From Nocardia amamiensis (GTDB taxonomy: Bacteria > Actinomycetota > Actinomycetes > Mycobacteriales > Mycobacteriaceae): a DNA stretch of 64,000 nt. The stretch lies in NCBI RefSeq assembly GCF_015477605.1, contig NZ_JADLQX010000001.1, positions 1 to 64,000 on the forward strand, in the 5' to 3' direction. A program made the position numbers and the translations under genes. This document shows, piece by piece, positions 62,507 through 64,000 of the stretch; within the stretch, counting starts at the first letter, position 1, and each line of letters opens with the position of its first letter. The notes below the pieces were generated by a model, which saw only the letters and a list, made by a program, of their open reading frames with translations, had not been told where the DNA came from and made no database searches.

Positions 62507-63379
62507 GTGCTGCCAGCCGCCGAACCGGCCGGTGCCGTCGGGGCGGGAACAGATCCGGTACCGGGATTTCCTGGAACGACGGTGCCGATCCGACCGCTGA
62601 TTTTCCGCGAACTGCTCGATCAGCCGTTCGCTCTGATCCAGGCGAACATTCGCGCCCTGGCCGGGTTCAGTCTCGCAGGCTTGTTCGCCGCCGAGGCGGT
62701 CGTCGTCGCGGTGACCGCGGGCGTCTCGGGGCTGACCGACGGCTCCGACCCGGGCACCGCCTGGGCTGCGATTCTGTCGACCGCCGCCTGCGCGTGGGTG
62801 CTGCGGTTCGCGTTGCGCGGGATGACCGTGGCGCTCGGACTCGCGACCGTCGGCGGCGCCCCGATCGGCTGGCGCACCGCGCTCGGCCGGTGCGCTGCGA
62901 TCTTCGGTCCGCTGCTGGTGTTCCAGCTGTTGTTCACCTCGGTTGGTGTGGCTGTGATCGCGCTGAGCAGCCCGTTGATCGTGACGCTTCCGCTGATATT
63001 GCTCTGGCTCGGCTGGCTGCGGGCGCGCCGTTGGATCACGGTTCCGATTCTGTTCGCCGAGCGAACCTCGCATCGCGACGGCGTCGCCCGCGCGAAACTG
63101 CTCGCCGAGGGCGCCGAGTGGCCGACCACCGGACTGTGGATAGCCCAGCGTGCCCTGTTCGGGCTGCTCGCGGTGCCGTTGCTGGCCATCCCGCTGTTCA
63201 TCACGGATTTCTCCGGCACCCATCGGTGGCCGGTGATCATCCTGACCACCTCCGCCGTGCTGCTGGTGACGGCGTTCGGCGAGGTGGTCGAGGCATCGTC
63301 GCGGGTGGTGTGCTACATCGATCGCCGTTGCCGCAGGGAGGGATTGGACATCCGCATCCCCACTCGGGAGACGCGATGA
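62507..63379 (+). CDS. Polytopic membrane protein of a DUF4129-type operon
   Basis: A 290-residue protein with six to seven membrane helices after a 35-residue hydrophilic start. VPIRPLIFRELLDQPFALIQANIRALAG is a typical amphipathic entry of the DUF7847/glycerophosphodiesterase-membrane-like group found beside DUF4129 genes in mycolata (compare Rv3689-Rv3693 in M. tuberculosis). Function unknown. The GTG start is uncertain; the body is clearly coding. It overlaps the next gene by ATGA. Confidence 0.65.
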   Translation: MLPAAEPAGAVGAGTDPVPGFPGTTVPIRPLIFRELLDQPFALIQANIRALAGFSLAGLFAAEAVVVAVTAGVSGLTDGSDPGTAWAAILSTAACAWVLRFALRGMTVALGLATVGGAPIGWRTALGRCAAIFGPLLVFQLLFTSVGVAVIALSSPLIVTLPLILLWLGWLRARRWITVPILFAERTSHRDGVARAKLLAEGAEWPTTGLWIAQRALFGLLAVPLLAIPLFITDFSGTHRWPVIILTTSAVLLVTAFGEVVEASSRVVCYIDRRCRREGLDIRIPTRETR

Positions 63380-64000
63380 ACGATCCTCGGCCGCCGCGAA
63401 GCGCGCCGGATACACGCGATCCCGCGGAAATCAGTCTGGCCAAGACCGTCCCGGTGACGAACGACCCGGCACCCGGCACCCCTCATCTCCGCTCCGCCGC
63501 CGACCATCGGGCCGCCGCTGAATCGGCGGCGCAGCGCCGGGATTTCGACAGCGCCCTGCGGGAACGATTCCGCGCCGTGCTGCGCGGCTTGGAACAGCAT
63601 GGCGTGCTGGAAGTCCGGCGCTCGCGCACCGCGCGGGAAACCGCCGACGACGTGACGACCGCGCTGCCGCTGGAGGTCGCCACCGAACTACATCCCGCGG
63701 CACGCAGTTTCGACGAGGTGGTTTACGGCGGACGCCGCGCCGGCGAAGACGAATACCGCAGACTCGAATACGCCGACCGGTTCTCCGCCGCCGCGCCGCC
63801 ACCCGCATCGGAGCCCACCGCGATCGAGGCGAAGGAGCGACCGCCGCGCACCAGACGGCAACTCCCGCCACTGCCGAAGCTATTGCGCAGTCCGAAATTC
63901 TGGGCCGTGCTCGCCGCCACAGCCGCATTGCTGCTGCTGGTCTACGGCGCACTGCAATCCTGCGGTGCGCCGACCGCGCCGCCGCCGAAACCACCACCGG
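63376..64000 (+). CDS. DUF4129-domain protein, partial
   Basis: At least 208 residues, running off the right edge. After about 50 disordered residues, RDFDSALRERFRAVLRGLEQHGVLEV through SFDEVVYGGRRAGEDEYRRLEYAD is the DUF4129 domain. A basic linker and one membrane helix (FWAVLAATAALLLLVYGAL) follow. DUF4129 genes usually neighbour a DUF4350 protein, a MoxR ATPase and a DUF58 protein, so those are expected just outside the window. ATG overlaps the previous stop. Confidence 0.78.
   Translation, partial: MNDPRPPRSAPDTRDPAEISLAKTVPVTNDPAPGTPHLRSAADHRAAAESAAQRRDFDSALRERFRAVLRGLEQHGVLEVRRSRTARETADDVTTALPLEVATELHPAARSFDEVVYGGRRAGEDEYRRLEYADRFSAAAPPPASEPTAIEAKERPPRTRRQLPPLPKLLRSPKFWAVLAATAALLLLVYGALQSCGAPTAPPPKPPP

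Overview
The window is chromosomal DNA from a mycolic-acid actinobacterium, most likely Nocardia or a close relative. The evidence is the very high GC content, frequent GTG starts, and a gene set typical of that group: a PE/PPE/EspG trio, a LysX fusion of lysyl-tRNA synthetase with a lipid lysyltransferase, IdeR-type iron boxes, a BfrB-like ferritin, a secreted chorismate mutase, a cutinase-like esterase and septum-formation, DUF5313 and DUF6474 proteins. No tRNA, rRNA, CRISPR array or prophage was seen. The only mobile DNA is the start of an IS256-family transposase at the left edge.

Layout. 1-8.1 kb: IS256 transposase, a gene scrap, NUDIX hydrolase, two tandem PlsC acyltransferases, a lipoprotein, a metallo-beta-lactamase/Rieske fusion, a BP74-domain protein, a MauE-thioredoxin fusion and a DUF606 transporter. 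8.1-18.8 kb: MFS transporter, GGDEF/EAL protein, serS, an aldehyde dehydrogenase, a septum-formation protein, a zincin, then PE-PPE-espG. 18.8-26.3 kb: a degenerate repeat array, phosphatase-pheA, a simple-repeat tract, an IdeR-boxed DUF2470 gene, a CPBP membrane protein, an LCP-family protein and two adjacent ferritins. 26.3-36.6 kb: DUF5926, a GDPD-DUF4328-rhodanese row, a DnaA-box cluster, msrA/sodA, a manganese riboswitch with its GDT1-type exporter, TetR, SDR and a methyltransferase. 36.7-46.4 kb: htpG with a RecB-like nuclease, DUF6474, a four-gene copper block (membrane protein, YcnI, CopC, CopD), SRPBCC, two DUF5313 proteins, RraA-like and S4 proteins. 46.5-64 kb: lysX, small membrane and secreted proteins, a phosphatase, the cutinase-like esterase, gltD-gltB, a secreted chorismate mutase, DUF4407, and the start of a DUF4129-type operon cut by the right edge.

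Themes. Metal handling recurs: iron (DUF2470 and two ferritins, each with iron-box-like sites), manganese (riboswitch-GDT1 close to sodA) and copper (YcnI-CopC-CopD). Cell-envelope functions recur too (LCP, LysX, PlsC pair, esterase, PE/PPE). About fifteen genes carry a TANNNT -10 hexamer 6-9 nt before the start codon and lack an obvious Shine-Dalgarno sequence. This points to widespread leaderless transcription and was used here to choose several starts.

Best leads: (i) a cluster of four DnaA-box-like 9-mers in 50 bp with no replication gene nearby; (ii) a ferritin paralog missing its ferroxidase ligands next to an intact ferritin; (iii) a PE-PPE-EspG trio with no ESX secretion core in the window; (iv) a yybP-ykoY-type manganese riboswitch; (v) a GGDAF/EAL protein that looks like a c-di-GMP phosphodiesterase.
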